Part shown: piece by piece, positions 10,056 to 20,466 of the stretch
Layout: each line of letters starts with the position of its first letter
Numbering within the stretch: the stretch's first letter is position 1
Assembly (NCBI GenBank): GCA_039519185.1
Contig: CM076849.1
Span: 61,214,587-61,278,586 of the forward strand
DNA length: 64,000 nucleotides
From: Astragalus membranaceus
Taxonomy: Eukaryota > Streptophyta > Magnoliopsida > Fabales > Fabaceae
Reading direction: 5' to 3'
The notes under the pieces: model-generated
What the model was told of the DNA's origin: nothing
What the model saw: only the letters and a program-made list of their open reading frames with translations
Database searches by the model: none
Translations under genes and position numbers: made by a program

Positions 10056-10475
10056 CACAAGGCGCCCAGGAGGGCGCCAACTTCAGAACACAGCACCTTG
10101 GCACAAGGCGCCCAGGAGGGCGCCAACATTAGGAGGCTTGGCACAAGGTGCCTAGGAGGGCGCCAACTTCAGAACACAGCACCTTGGCACAAGGCGCCCA
10201 GGAGGGCGCCAACATCAGGGGGCATGCCACCAGGCGCCTAGGGGGCGTCAACTTCAGAACACAACACCTTGGCACAAGACGCCCAGGAGGGCGCCAACAT
10301 CAGGACGCATGGCACAAGGCGCCCTCAGAACGCAGAAGGAGGGCGCCAACATCAGGATACGGCATTTTGGCACAAGGCGCCCAGGAGGGAGCCAACAACA
10401 GGACGCAGCATCTGGGCACAAGGCGCCCAGTAGGGCGCCAACATCAGGACACGGCACCCCATCTCGGTGCCTGGT
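10056..10475. repeat. second GGCGCC-rich array
   Basis: Irregular units of roughly 45-65 bp contain GGCACAAGGCGCCCAGGAGG and GCGCCAACATCAGGA or GCGCCAACTTCAGAACAC. They are less regular than the preceding 66-bp array. The unit resembles AGGGCGCCAACATCA sequences at about 16860-16926 and 21990 of the complete element. Confidence 0.85.
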
Positions 10476-10628
10476 ACAAGGATTACACCAAGGGAGGTGT
10501 GGGTCACGGTCGCAGTGAAGAGATCTTATACGACCCGACAAGACAGATGAAGTAACGCTTCGGGTAGATCGACAAAAATTCTTCAAGCCAAGACTATCCT
10601 TCGGAATAATCTCGGCTTGGGGGGCAAC

Positions 10629-11000
10629 TGTTCTGGACTAGACCAGGGGGTCCATTTAGCAATACCAGGAGGTCCATTTAGCAATTGGATATGGATTGGC
10701 CCAACCATTTTGGCCCATATCCACAACATACAAGCCCAATTAAGGCCATCACACTCGGATGGTTAAGATCAATTCTACTGATCCGACGATCCACAAACGG
10801 GCTCGATTTCCTATAAATACCGGCTCCATTGCCATCATAAGGTACACACTCTCATTCCTAGCTAAATCACTCATCTGTTCTCAATACTGACTTGAGCGTC
10901 GGAGTGGCTTCGCAAGTACCCCCAGGCTCACATTAACCTCCGGCCAGGCAGCAAGAGACCTACCAACTGCAGTCAACCCAATACTGCAAGGTACAGAACA
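10629..11000 (+). repeat. 3' LTR, 372 bp
   Basis: It begins TGTTCTGGAC and ends GTACAGAACA, so the tips are inverted TGTTCTG/CAGAACA. A TATAAATACCGGCTC promoter-like motif lies at about 10812. GGGGGGCAAC, a polypurine-type tract, lies immediately 5'. It is clearly homologous to, but more diverged from, the LTRs at 11634 and 24295. Confidence 0.9.
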
Positions 11001-11571
11001 GAGATGTTGTTTGGTGCCATGATTACCATCTTATGTTTCTACGACAGTGCTTAAAGAATTATAACAGCAAAATGAAAGTTGGTTGGTTTCTTCATACCCC
11101 ATTTGCAATCGATTGAAGCTATGGGGAAGAAGATTTGTGAAGAAGATGAAATTTTTTTCATCCAATTTTTATTTTTGAATAAAAAATAAAATTAAAATAT
11201 GAAATTATGACTTGGACTTACACATCAGCGGTCAAACCGTCAAACAAGCGATTGCTAAACGAAGTTAGTCACAAAACGTTAAAAAGGGTAACGGTGCAAT
11301 ACTTTTAAAAATTAAGGGACATATTCGTTACAACGAGAACATAAGGGACCTAATCGAAAGTGGAAAATAAGTTAAGGGGACCTTGGATGGTATTTTGGCT
11401 AGAAATTATAACCGAATCAACAAAAGGTTAAACAATATAATAAAACTAAACATAATTAGTGCTAGTAGTTGCAAAGCAAGACAGTTCATGCCATACAGAC
11501 TTTAAACAAAAGTGACAAAATGTCATTTTGAGAAGCTACGAAGAAAGTGTTTATATTAAAGATGAGTTAAA
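11001..11571. other. AT-rich flank between two related elements
   Basis: No gene is recognised. The segment at about 11320-11390 (AAGGGACATATTCG, AAGGGACCTAATCGA) resembles the arm of a long-TIR element, but its partner was not found. Confidence 0.4.
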
Positions 11572-11633
11572 CATAATATCAGAGCTCCTCATCAATTCGA
11601 AGAGCCCTCTGGACATCAATAACTTTTGCCATT
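11572..11633 (-). pseudogene. exon half, right side of a 13-kb insertion
   Basis: On the minus strand the frame at 24735-24663 continues, once one CCATT is removed, into 11633-11572: NANNPIVVNLNDDNLPGDPM, then AKVIDVQRALRIDEEL and a stop. The pre-insertion site therefore had an open frame interrupted by the retrotransposon. An in-frame TAG lies upstream at about 24745. I do not recognise the protein; it could be an old gene or an older transposon ORF. Confidence 0.45.
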
Positions 11634-11998
11634 TGTTCTGGACTGGACAAAGAGGTCCATTAGCAAAGCCAGGGGGTGCGTTTAGCAATTGAATATGTAT
11701 CAGCCCAATCGATTCAGCCCATATCCACAACATACAAGCCCAATACGTTTGGAGGGTTCAAATCGCCTCCACTTATCCGACGATCCACAGACGAGCATCG
11801 ATTTCCTATAAATACCGGCTCGCATAGCCATTTATACGATACACACTCTTCCCTTGCAAATTCACTAGCTTATTCTCATACTGACTTGAGCGTCGGAGTG
11901 GCTTTGCAGGTAACCCCCCGGGCGCTCACTGACCTCCTGCCAGGGCAGCAAGAGACCTACCAACAGCAGCCTACCAAAATACTGCTAGGTACAGAACA
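11634..11998 (+). repeat. 5' LTR, 365 bp
   Basis: TGTTCTGGAC opens it and GTACAGAACA closes it. A TATAAATACCGGCTCGC TATA region lies at about 11810. By eye it differs from the 3' LTR at about ten bases plus one small indel in the C/G run near 11917, so the pair is roughly 97 percent identical and the insertion is fairly young. Confidence 0.94.
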
Positions 11999-12727
11999 TT
12001 GGCGACCACAGTGGGAGATTTCTATCTTTCACAATCACTACTCCTCAAACTTTTCTCTTGCTGCTCCATGGCTCCCAGAGGCAGACCCAGGGTTCAAAGC
12101 ATTGCCATACCTGCACCCCGACCAGAGGATACCCCGGAGGGCAATGTCGACAGTCTGCCTAACGAGGGCAGCATCGACAGCCTGCCTAAAGAGGGCAACG
12201 TCGTCAGCTTGCCTAAATGAGGGCAACGTCGTCAGCTTGCCTAAATGAGGGCAACATCGTCAGCCTGCCTAACGAGGGCACCAGTTAGTCTGCCCAGCCT
12301 TCGAATGTGAGTCAGCTTTTGGATCTCCTGGCCAACCACACTCAAGCTATGCTGCATCAAGAAGACCAGCAGAGTGCTAAGGACATGCCCAACCTGGCGC
12401 CAATGAGGGCGCCTTGGCAACATCAGACAGTGCCCATGAGGGCGCCTGGCAGGGGAACCTTTCCTCCCACAACGGTGACTTCGAGGCATCACCGGGGATC
12501 GCCATCAAGGAGATCCCCCCGACCGACGCCGGCATCAAAAGTACATGGACTATGAAGAAGACAACATGGCCTACCAAGAGGAGACCAAGGTTGGCAACAT
12601 GAAGGCTGATATGACTTGTTATGGGCACAGTACCAGCAAACGCAGCACCCCCATGGATGACATTGAAGAAGGGAAGCTCGCTCAATACGTGAATGAAGAA
12701 GAGGATGAAACTCGCGACTCGAAATAA
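11999..12727 (+). pseudogene. gag-like leader and first gag block
   Basis: After the primer-binding site, a frame from about 12069 encodes MAPRGRPRVQSIAIPAPRPE. It is followed by three to four short repeats (CTGCCTAANGAGGGCA, 12150-12290). A block at 12307-12540 (SQLLDLLANHTQAMLHQE) recurs in diverged form at 14316-14500 (SQPLDFLANHTQAILQQE). The frame is broken by repeated stops. Its position and repetition argue for degenerate gag. Confidence 0.6.
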
Positions 12728-12819
12728 GGAGCAGAGCATCAGGACTCAAGCCTAAGGCTAGTCCTAGTTATGAATTTGTTGTTTGAGTACAAATAAAATA
12801 CAAGCGGAAATCAAGGACG

Positions 12820-13260
12820 AAGGCGCCTACGAGGGCGCCAAGTGAACGCGCAGCCCGGCACCCAAGAGAGTGCCTACGGGGGCACCAAGTGAGAACACAA
12901 CACCCAGGAGGGCGCCTGGTAGGGCGCCAAGGCAGCTACAGGCGGCACCCAAGAGGGCGCATGGCAGGGCGCCAAGTCAAGCACGAGCCAGCACCCAGAA
13001 AGGCGCCTGGCAGGGCGCCAAAAGATCTACACGCGAACAATCTGGCCTCAGGCGCCCACGAGGGCTTCAACTCTCAGGAACACAACAACGCAACAAGGCG
13101 CCCATGAGGGCGCCAGATCCTACCCCTAAGGGCGGCACCCAGGCTGGCGCAGGCAGGCACCCAAGGCGCCCAGGAGGGTGCCAAATCCTATTTCTCAAGA
13201 AGGTATCTGGCGCCTAGCAACCAAGCACCCGGGCGCCTATGAGAGCGCCATCAACAAGTT
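12820..13260. repeat. GGCGCC-rich minisatellite array
   Basis: Irregular units contain GAGGGCGCCTGGYAGGGCGCCAAG, interspersed with GGCACCCAAGAG. They are the same unit type as at 15440-15780 and 22436-23075. Confidence 0.85.
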
Positions 13261-13639
13261 TGGGATGAAGACTCATCTCTCCAAGGATGGGAGTCAAGGG
13301 TGTTATGGCGCGCTCATCTTCCTAAAGCAAAGAAGCAAAGATCGCGGCACCCACCCGACGGGGATCCAAGGCATGAGACCACAATGTCTTTGGTAGCAAG
13401 CGCCAAGAAAGGCACGGAAGTCAAGCAAATGACAAGACCATGAGGTCACAGACACCAGAGATACCCACCTACAAGGGTGATGTCTAGTTTGCAGGCCATA
13501 ATTTCATCTGTGTTTATCCGATTGAGGCATGTAAGCATGCGTTGGAAAGCTAAGAAGCAGAGCTACAATTCTCATGTTGAGCTCGAAATCCAATTCATAC
13601 CTCTCCGCACCCAGGAAGGGAAACACGCTGACAGCACCA

Positions 13640-13870
13640 TGGCAAATAACATAGTGCATGAGCACGTAACATAGTGCATGAGCGCGTGAGCATGTGAGAG
13701 CACGAGCACGTGAGCAAATAACATAGTGCACGAGCGCGTGAGAAAATAAAATAGTGCACGAGCATGTGAGCAAAAAACATAGTGGACGAGCACGTGAGCA
13801 AATAACATAGTGCACGAGCACGAGAGAAAATCAAATGATGCATGAGCGTGAGAGGAAATAAAGTAATGCG
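13640..13870. repeat. GCACGAGCACGTGAG tandem array
   Basis: Units of about 27-30 bp with AACATAGTGCACGAGCACGTGAGCA are repeated about seven times. Many contain the palindrome CACGTG or GCGCGTG. Diverged copies recur at 16585-16800. Alanine/cysteine-rich minus-strand frames across it are repeat artefacts. Confidence 0.88.
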
Positions 13871-14139
13871 TGAAGTGATGGTGTCGCTCCGCTCGCCCTC
13901 ACACTCTCCTATGCTCGCCCCATAGGTGCAATGTAATCGACCAAGAGGAAAAGAAAATGTGGTGTTGCTCGCCCATACTCACCATCAATCACTTCGATCA
14001 AGGCAAGTCAGCAAAAAAAATATATCAATAGACAAGCAGGATAATTGTTGTGATCCTCTGACAAAATTAGCAGACCCGAAAACAGCACGAGCCGTAAGGG
14101 CAACCTAACCTACGAAGGCATCCTGAACGACAACGTCAA

Positions 14140-14300
14140 GTCAAGACCATCCCCCAGGGTAATCGCGATTTGGGGGGCAACGGTGGAACCTAGGTCAATA
14201 TCGACCAGAGGCACCACCGGGGATCGCCATCGAGGAGATCCCCCGACCGACGCAGGTCAATATCGAACTTTGCCACGAGGCGCAAAGCGACTTTAAACGC
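14140..14300 (+). other. internal PPT-like tract and junction
   Basis: CGATTTGGGGGGCAACGG closely resembles the tract that precedes the 3' LTRs at 10629 and 24295, but no LTR follows. Instead there is sequence like 12485-12530 (GGGGATCGCCATC, GGAGATCCCCC) and then a second gag block. This looks like the joint between two element copies. Confidence 0.55.
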
Positions 14301-14315
14301 GTCGCAACCTCTAAT

Positions 14316-14905
14316 GTGAGCCAACCTTTGGATTTCCTGGCCAATCACACGCAAGCAATACTGCAGCAAGAAGCTCGCCTAAGACAGACTGACAGGCTTG
14401 TGGCTTCCCTGTCGGAGCATTCTCCTCTGACAACTATGACTTCAAGACGTCATCGAGATCGCCATCGAGGAGATCCTCCTACCGGCATCGGTATCAAGTT
14501 TCGGAGCTTCAGGACACCCCCTCGAAGCTCGAAGAGATTTTCCCATGAGGGACCGTTCGCTCGAAGGATGGATGAATGTCAGATCCCAAGGGCCTTGTGG
14601 CTAGCGGCCACGGTGATTCATGGAAGCAACCCCCTTGACGATTGGGGGTCGAACAAGTCAATGAAAAAGAAGTGGAAGGAAATCTTGAGCGTTGCATCAA
14701 CCTCAACTCCTAGGAAGGGACCAATCAGGCCGCCCTTATCCTTTGACGACAAGGATTTGCTTGATGGAAAACCAAATAAACACGTTCCGCTGCTCATCAC
14801 TGCCAGTATGGCCAATATTGAAAGAAGACCCCATCAGGACCATTAAGATAGGCTCCGACCTCCCAGAGGAGGTCAAAAAGAAACTTACCATTTTCCTGGT
14901 CTGCA
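14316..14905 (+). pseudogene. second gag/pol-leader block
   Basis: The frame starts MSQPLDFLANHTQAILQQEA, similar to the first block. It later reads RPPLSFDDKDLLDGKPNKHV, and in another frame IKIGSDLPEEVKKKLTIFLV. The last phrase matches the conserved stretch just upstream of gypsy reverse transcriptase (IKVG...LPEEVKK...L). Frame changes show decay. Confidence 0.65.
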
Positions 14906-14911
14906 GCTGAC

Positions 14912-15346
14912 ATGCCAGGGATACCACCCGAGGTAGCCTGCCACCATCTGGCTGTCAATCCCAACACTAAGTGGGTAGTCCAGAAAAGAAGAGTCCAGAA
15001 GGGAGAGAAAGCCGAAGCTGCTGAGAGGGCTGTGAAGGACCTCATAGAGGCAAATTTTGTAAAAGAAATTAAGTACACCACCTGGCTTCAAGTAGTGGTT
15101 CGAACCAATCAGCCAATCAAACAAATATTGCACCGTCCCGACCTGGCTGGAAGGATGATCAAGTGGGTGGTCGAGCTCTCAGAATTTGGGATCAAGTACA
15201 AAACAAGACCGGCCATGAAGGCTCAAATTTTGGCAAACTTCGTAGCAGAAATGACAACGACGCCACATGAAGACAGAGCAAAAACGGCATGGACCGTCCA
15301 CGTGGATGGGTCCTCAAACAGCAAAGGGAGTGGATCCAATGCTTGA
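14912..15346 (+). pseudogene. gypsy pol with reverse transcriptase deleted
   Basis: The first 50 residues are the start of a Tat/Ogre-like gypsy RT (MPGIPPEVACHHLAVNP, KWVVQKRR, AVKDLIEANFVKEIKYTTWL). After QVVV at about 15102 the text jumps to the RT/RNase H connection (RTNQPIKQILHRPDLAGRMI), then FGIKYKTRPAMKAQILANF and the RNase H opening WTVHVDGSSNSKGSG. All central RT motifs, including the YxDD box, are missing, and RNase H ends after its first strand. The single open frame through the joint shows a clean internal deletion of roughly 200 or more codons. It has no expected enzymatic activity. Confidence 0.85.
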
Positions 15347-15439
15347 TACCATAGAAGGTGCCCAGCACCAAGGCACAAAAAAGAAAACAAGGCTTGGCAC
15401 CATAGAAAGCGCCCAACACCATAGAAGACACCATAGAAG

Positions 15440-15780
15440 CAGCCAGCGCCCATGAGGGCGCCTGGCAGGGCGCCAAGTAGAAAGCAGCCAGCGCCCACGA
15501 GGGCGCCTGGCAGAGCGCCAAGTGAACAGCCAGCGCTCATGAGGGCGCCTGGCAGAGCGCTAAGTGAAGGCAGTCAGCGCCCATGAGGGCGCCTGGCAGG
15601 GCGCCAAGCGTAGGCAGCCAGCCCCCATGAGGGCGCCTGGCAGGGCGCCAAGTGAACAGCCAGCGCCCATGAGAGCGCCTGGCAGGGCGCCAAGTGAAGG
15701 CAGCCAGCGCCCGGGCGCCAAAACAAGAAAGCAGCCAGCGCCCATGAAGGCGCCTGGCAGGGCGCCAAGGGAAAGCATCA
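15440..15780. repeat. GCGCCCATGAGGGCGCCTGG array
   Basis: About eight units of 36-48 bp contain CAGCGCCCATGAGGGCGCC followed by TGGCAGGGCGCCAAG. Every unit carries two or three GGCGCC palindromes. Confidence 0.92.
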
Positions 15781-15837
15781 ACCCGACGATCGTTTGCGCC
15801 TCTCTAAAAACCGAGACACAAGTCGACCTATGAGTTT

Positions 15838-16370
15838 CACGAAGTGACTTTAAGCGTGTCACAACCTCTAATGGGCGAGTTAAATTCAGACCGAGTTCTG
15901 ATAAACTGCCCCCAGAGTGTACATTGCCACGAGGCCCGAAGTGACTTTAAACATGTCACAACCTCTGATGGGCGAGTTAAATTCAGATCGAATCTGATAA
16001 ACTGCCCCCAGAGTCCCACGAGGTGCGAAGTGACTTTAAACGTGTCACAACCTCTGATGGGCGAGTTAAGTTCAGATCGAATCTAATAAACTGCCCCCAG
16101 AGTCCCACGAGGTGCGAAGTGACTTTAAACGTGTCACAACCTCTGATGGGCGAGTTAAATTCAGATCGAATCTGATAAACTTCCCCCAGAGTCCCACGAG
16201 GTCCGAAGTGACTTTAAACGGGTCACAACCTCTGATGGGCGAATTAAATTCAGACCGAGTTCTGATAAACTGCCCCCGGAGTTGACTTTTGCCACGAGGC
16301 ACGAAGCGGTATATCGAAATCTCTGAGGGGCAAATTAGGTTCAGACCCCTCTGACAAACTGCCTCCAGAA
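15838..16370. repeat. 89-98-bp tandem repeat, about six copies
   Basis: GAAGTGACTTTAAACGTGTC begins units at about 15841, 15938, 16027, 16116 and 16205, with a diverged unit at 16303. Three consecutive periods are exactly 89 bp. Each contains AAACTGCCCCCAGAG and ATGGGCGAGTTAAATTCAGA, related to the 81-bp unit at 8847-9270. Confidence 0.92.
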
Positions 16371-16584
16371 CGAAAAAGCAGCCAGCGCCCATGAGGGCGC
16401 CTGGCAGGGCGCCAAATGATAAAGCAGGCAGCACCCATGAGGGCGCCTGGGAGGAGGGCGCCTGGCAAAAGGTGGTCTGGAAGCAAGTCCTTCGCAAGGG
16501 AGCACACAACACTGCTCCACGAGGAGACACCCGGCGTATAGGCGCCCAAGGTACCCATGAGGGCACCAAAATCTTGTCTCGCAA

Positions 16585-16800
16585 ATTAAAGGATGCATGA
16601 GCATCTGAGTGCATGAGCACGTGAGAAAATAAAATAGTGCATGAGCACGTAAGAAAATTAAAGGATGCATGAGCATCTGAGTGCATGAGCACGTGAGAAA
16701 ATAAAAGAGTGCTTGAGCACGTAAGAAAATTAAAGGATGCAGGAGCATGTGAGTGCATGAGCATGAAAGGAAATAAAAGAGTGCACGAGCACGTGAACAA
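16585..16800. repeat. GCATGAGCACGTGAGAAAAT array
   Basis: About seven units of 27-35 bp are related to the array at 13640-13870. Several include AAAATTAAAGGATGCATGAGC. Confidence 0.85.
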
Positions 16801-16926
16801 AAAAGCAGGTATGAGATCATACATACAGATGTGCAAGGCAATGACTTGCGCCTGAGTCCAGGAAGGCGCCTAAGAGGGCGCCAACATCAAGACTTTGCAC
16901 CTTGACACAAGATGCCCAGGAGGGCG

Positions 16927-17285
16927 CACTACAACATTTTTGGTCTTGAACAACATTTAAAAATTGTTGCCAGAACTATAAAAAATGTAGCCCGAAAGTA
17001 TTGGCAACATTTTCCAGGTGTAGACTAAGTCAGTGTTACCTATTGTCTACGGCAACATTTTTTTGCACTTTCTGGCAACATTCTCGAAAAATGTTGCCTA
17101 TAGGTTACGAAGAGGCAACATTTATCGTCCACACCTAACGCAACATTTAGAGAATGTTGCTACATTTAAGTACAGGTCATAACTGTTCCCTAAACATTAA
17201 CAAAACAACATTTTATAACTGTTGTCTTTTATATAGACAACAATTTTTAACTGTTGTACATGGTATATAAGGAACAATTTTAACA
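16927..17285. repeat. CACTA subterminal repeat region (left)
   Basis: Motifs such as GGCAACATTT, AAATGTTGC and AACTGTTG occur about every 20-40 bp in both orientations. The matching region at the other end is 21680-21989. Confidence 0.85.
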
Positions 17286-17865
17286 TGTAACTTTGTAGCT
17301 ACTCTTAATTTTATTTTCATTTCATAAAATTATTAAAAATACTATTACATTAAACAAACATCTTTACCTTAACATTATATATAATCCATAAACATACAAA
17401 TAAAACTAAAATTTGATTATATATTCAACACAGTTAGCTTTAAATTTTAATGCTATAATTGGTAAATTAAAATAAATGGATTAAGTGCAAAATATATAAT
17501 GTATAAAATTTTTTAACAATCAAACTAGTTCAAACACCAATTCGAATTCATAATCATAAACAAACTGACATCGTAGTTTAATCAATTCCAATCCTAAAGG
17601 AAGAACTTATAATAAAAAACAAATCCAAGATGAATATATAGGGAATCAAAGTTCTTCATCTTGAAACTCATCGAGATAATCTTCCAAGTTAACACATCAT
17701 CTTCATCTTCTCCAATGATATCGTTCTGCATATAAGAATGAAAAACAGTTATAATGTAAGAATTTTTTGAATGATGTAGATATAATAAAACAAAACACAA
17801 GGAAAATCAGTTTTCTCAAAATTAGGTAGATTTCAGCGGTGCAAGTGCAAGAACATCGTGGAATG

Positions 17866-17866
<1 letters not shown>
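17286..17866. other. AT-rich CACTA interior, possible last exon
   Basis: Mostly AT-rich. Minus-strand sequence at 17640-17726 has exon-like borders and encodes an acidic stretch, but it is too short to name. Confidence 0.3.

Positions 17867-17934
<68 letters not shown>
17867..17934. repeat. (TG)n microsatellite
   Basis: A TG dinucleotide run of about 68 bp, without visible interruption, inside the CACTA element. Confidence 0.98.
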
Positions 17935-17935
<1 letters not shown>

Positions 17936-18251
17936 TGCAATCCAATTTATGAGAGAACAAATAGACACTCCAAAATCAGAGCAATTGTTATGATTTATGA
18001 AGAGAATTTGTTAACCTTAATAGAATTTGTTAACACAACAATATTCAGTAAAGAAAAGAAGATAACCAAATAAACATCAAGAGATGCTATGTAACAGCAC
18101 TAGCAGGAAATGAGAGCACTAGCAGGAAAGGAGAGAGAGCTAAGATCAATTGCAAAGAGAATAAAATTAGCAACAGATCAATATAAGAATATTAGGGACT
18201 ACCCAAACATCATTGGCAAAGCACAAAAGAACATTACCAAATTTTCACGAG

Positions 18252-18692
18252 TTATCTCCCCCAGGTTGTGCAAAAAAACTCCATATCTTCCAGTGGTTCT
18301 TGCTCTCTATTTCTCCTAGATGATGTTTGGTTTTGATTCACTTTAAGGGGCTGTTTGGAGCTACTATTGCAGTTGTTGGGGGCATTTTCTCCTTCCAAGG
18401 ACTTGGTTGTAGCCTTTCCTTTTGAGTGTTGAAGTTGAATGAAGTCATTAATAGTCATTGATGGGCATAATGGCACCTTCTTTACCTTTTTAGAGCATTG
18501 AGTTTTGGACATCACTGTGTCCAAAGAAAGCTTTTGTTGGACATGTTTATCAGACTTTGTTGCAATGTTTCTGTTCATGTTGCTATCTCCCTCATCTAGA
18601 CCTTTACTATTCCCTTGTAGATTCTCAAGCAACATATCCATTGTAGCTTTCCCATGCTTTCTTTTCTTTGATGTCCCTAATTTTGGAGCCAT
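18252..18692 (-). CDS. basic hypothetical exon in CACTA element
   Basis: The minus-strand frame from the ATG at 18692 encodes 147 residues. It starts MAPKLGTSKKRKHGKATMDM, a basic, nuclear-signal-like start. The rest is rich in Ser, Asn, Gln and Lys (SKKVKKVPLCPSMTINDFIQ) and has no predicted fold that I recognise. A preceding exon-like segment (about 18925-18787, NHEAMEGFAQVDGYANQEHQ) ends in a good GT donor and could be spliced to it. Its position and composition resemble accessory proteins of plant CACTA elements, but this is not shown. It may equally be a captured fragment. Confidence 0.4.
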   Translation of the reverse strand: MAPKLGTSKKRKHGKATMDMLLENLQGNSKGLDEGDSNMNRNIATKSDKHVQQKLSLDTVMSKTQCSKKVKKVPLCPSMTINDFIQLQHSKGKATTKSLEGENAPNNCNSSSKQPLKVNQNQTSSRRNREQEPLEDMEFFCTTWGR

Positions 18693-19035
18693 TAAAAAAT
18701 ACAAAATAAACAATTATTTATAAGAACAAAGAAAAAAATGTACATACTTTTCTTTTTCTGTAATTACTATCATGAATATCTGTTACCTTGTTCACTTTCT
18801 TTGTTTGTAACTACCACTTGATGTTCTTGGTTAGCATATCCATCAACTTGTGCAAAACCTTCCATAGCTTCATGATTCTTCAATTTTTCTTTATTTCTTT
18901 GAGATGATGATTGAATCTGATTCACTTTGACACAAGTTAATAAGGTGTCTTATCATAGGCAAAAAATAGAACAACAAGCAAGGAATATAATCCAAAATCT
19001 AATGACAGCGAAGTGTCAAACTCTAATTTCAATAC

Positions 19036-19155
19036 CTGAGGTATGATCATTGAAAGTTTTTTCTTCGTCATATCCATGGCCATGTTTGGATCGGAGAACG
19101 TCTGTGCCTGTGGATTCGTGGCTTGGCCTTTTGGAACAAACAACGGACCATTTTC
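19036..19155 (-). pseudogene. captured exon resembling EMC3 (ER membrane complex)
   Basis: This 120-bp minus-strand exon has an AG acceptor and GT donor and encodes 40 residues: ENGPLFVPKGQATNPQAQTF, then SDPNMAMDMTKKKLSMIIPQ. The phrase NPQAQ.FSDPNMAMDM.KK.LSMIIPQ is, from memory, characteristic of plant EMC3/TMEM111, a core insertase subunit of the ER membrane protein complex. The membrane segments that should follow are missing: the next codons past the donor read into intron. It is a fragment inside a transposon and not a working gene. Confidence 0.75.
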
Positions 19156-20272
19156 CTTCAATGAAAATAGACAAACAATTAATTCACTGTTGAATTGGTT
19201 AGGCAAATAATTATGTGAAATACTACACAAAAGCCCGTGACGGAGCTATTAACTTCTAATGAGTTTCAAATTTGAATTTATTCATCAACTATCCTGTCAA
19301 GGATCCAGGGAAAAAAACTTTGGTAACAAAAAAGCATAGAAGCCAAGCAAACTCACAAATCATATGGCTTGATCAATTTCTTCAAACAAACATGCAATCC
19401 ACTTAACTTCAATATTATCCCAAACAAGAAACACACATTTAAACTTTCTGGAAAACTAAAATATACAGTAGTAAGCAAACAAACCTCATTACAGGGAATA
19501 AGTTTTAAGAATAATATTTCATTTAGAATTCAAAATTGAACCATAATAAGAAAACTTTTGTCCATATATATTGAAATTCTAATATTTTGAATCCTTCAGA
19601 ATCAACAAATAATTGTAAAAAAGAGTCACAAGAAAAATTTATGAAGCTTCTCTAATATATGAAGAAAATATTGGCACAGGAGTGAAAAGTGAGGATAACT
19701 CATTAGCAATATTACAGTGGTAGATAAAACATAGATAGGAACAACCAAAATTGAACGCAAGCATAAATAGAGGGTTAGGGTATTAATCCAGTGAGTATGT
19801 GCTTTTACTAATTGAAATGTGTAACCAAAATCACATTTTTAAACAACAGATCATTGGAGGCTCACTACTATATATCTTTAATAGAAACAACAACTTGGAA
19901 ATACCGGAATGTAGAACCGCTATTTTGAGAATCCACTGTCAACAACATAAACAATGCCCTGCACAATTAGAAAAGTAACAATTGATAAGGAGCACCTTGT
20001 TGCAAAAAGGGTTAGGCTAATTATAAAGAGATGTTACTTTCAAAGTGAGTGGAAGTCCAAAATACAGAGGCAAAACAACCAATTCTGGAACAAATTGGCA
20101 TTCCTTCTATTAGCAGTATCCTATTAATCTAAAAAAGTAGTTCTCGTTATGTTCAGTCCACAAAAACATAAAATCTAAATTTAAGTTACTTATTTAGTTT
20201 TAGTTGTAACTTGCAAGTAGTTAAAGAGATTAAAAGCTAATAATTCAAATAAGAACTACTCTGGCTGTATAC
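19156..20272. other. AT-rich CACTA interior
   Basis: No coding segment could be assigned with confidence. The sequence is intron-like, with many T-runs on the minus strand. Confidence 0.4.
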
Positions 20273-20368
20273 CTGAAGAGTGCTTTCCATTAGTATGAAT
20301 TTTTTCACTGAGTAAGGAAGCAACAACATCAATATCATCATGACTAGTAAGGAACACTAGAACATCTC
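20273..20368 (-). pseudogene. captured exon resembling DEAH-box RNA helicase
   Basis: This 96-bp minus-strand exon, bordered by TATGCAG and GTATAC, encodes GDVLVFLTSHDDIDVVASLL, then SEKIHTNGKHSS. It matches the helicase-C start of DEAH RNA helicases, where GDILVFLTGQ(E/D)DI precedes an amphipathic helix. The conserved GQ is SH here, so the copy has drifted. It lies 98 bp downstream of a golgin-like exon and joins it in frame (phase 1). Confidence 0.75.
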
Positions 20369-20466
20369 CTGCATAACAGAATTGAACATGTGAAAAAACA
20401 AGAGAAAACAGAAATCTAAAGATTAATGTTAAAAAACATATATATGCTGCAAGGTAATGGCCATAC

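Larger units (their letters stand above)
8847..11000 (+). mobile_element. 5'-truncated non-autonomous gypsy-like element
   Basis: The internal repeats here resemble those of the complete element at 11634-24662. They are followed by the same polypurine-type tract (CTTGGGGGGCAAC) directly before an LTR at 10629-11000. The 5' LTR and all coding sequence are missing, and the left end joins a cut copia integrase. No TSD is expected because of the truncation. Confidence 0.75.

Noticed and set aside
9373..10104. Long frames on both strands (up to 243 codons) with regular 22-residue repeats
   Set aside because: They overlap on opposite strands, follow exactly the 66-bp DNA repeat, and lie in a retroelement without other coding. 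DNA repetition explains them.
15440..16370. CRISPR-like look of regularly spaced repeats
   Set aside because: There are no unique spacers: the whole unit repeats, palindromic words are within units, no cas genes are present, and the context is a plant retroelement.
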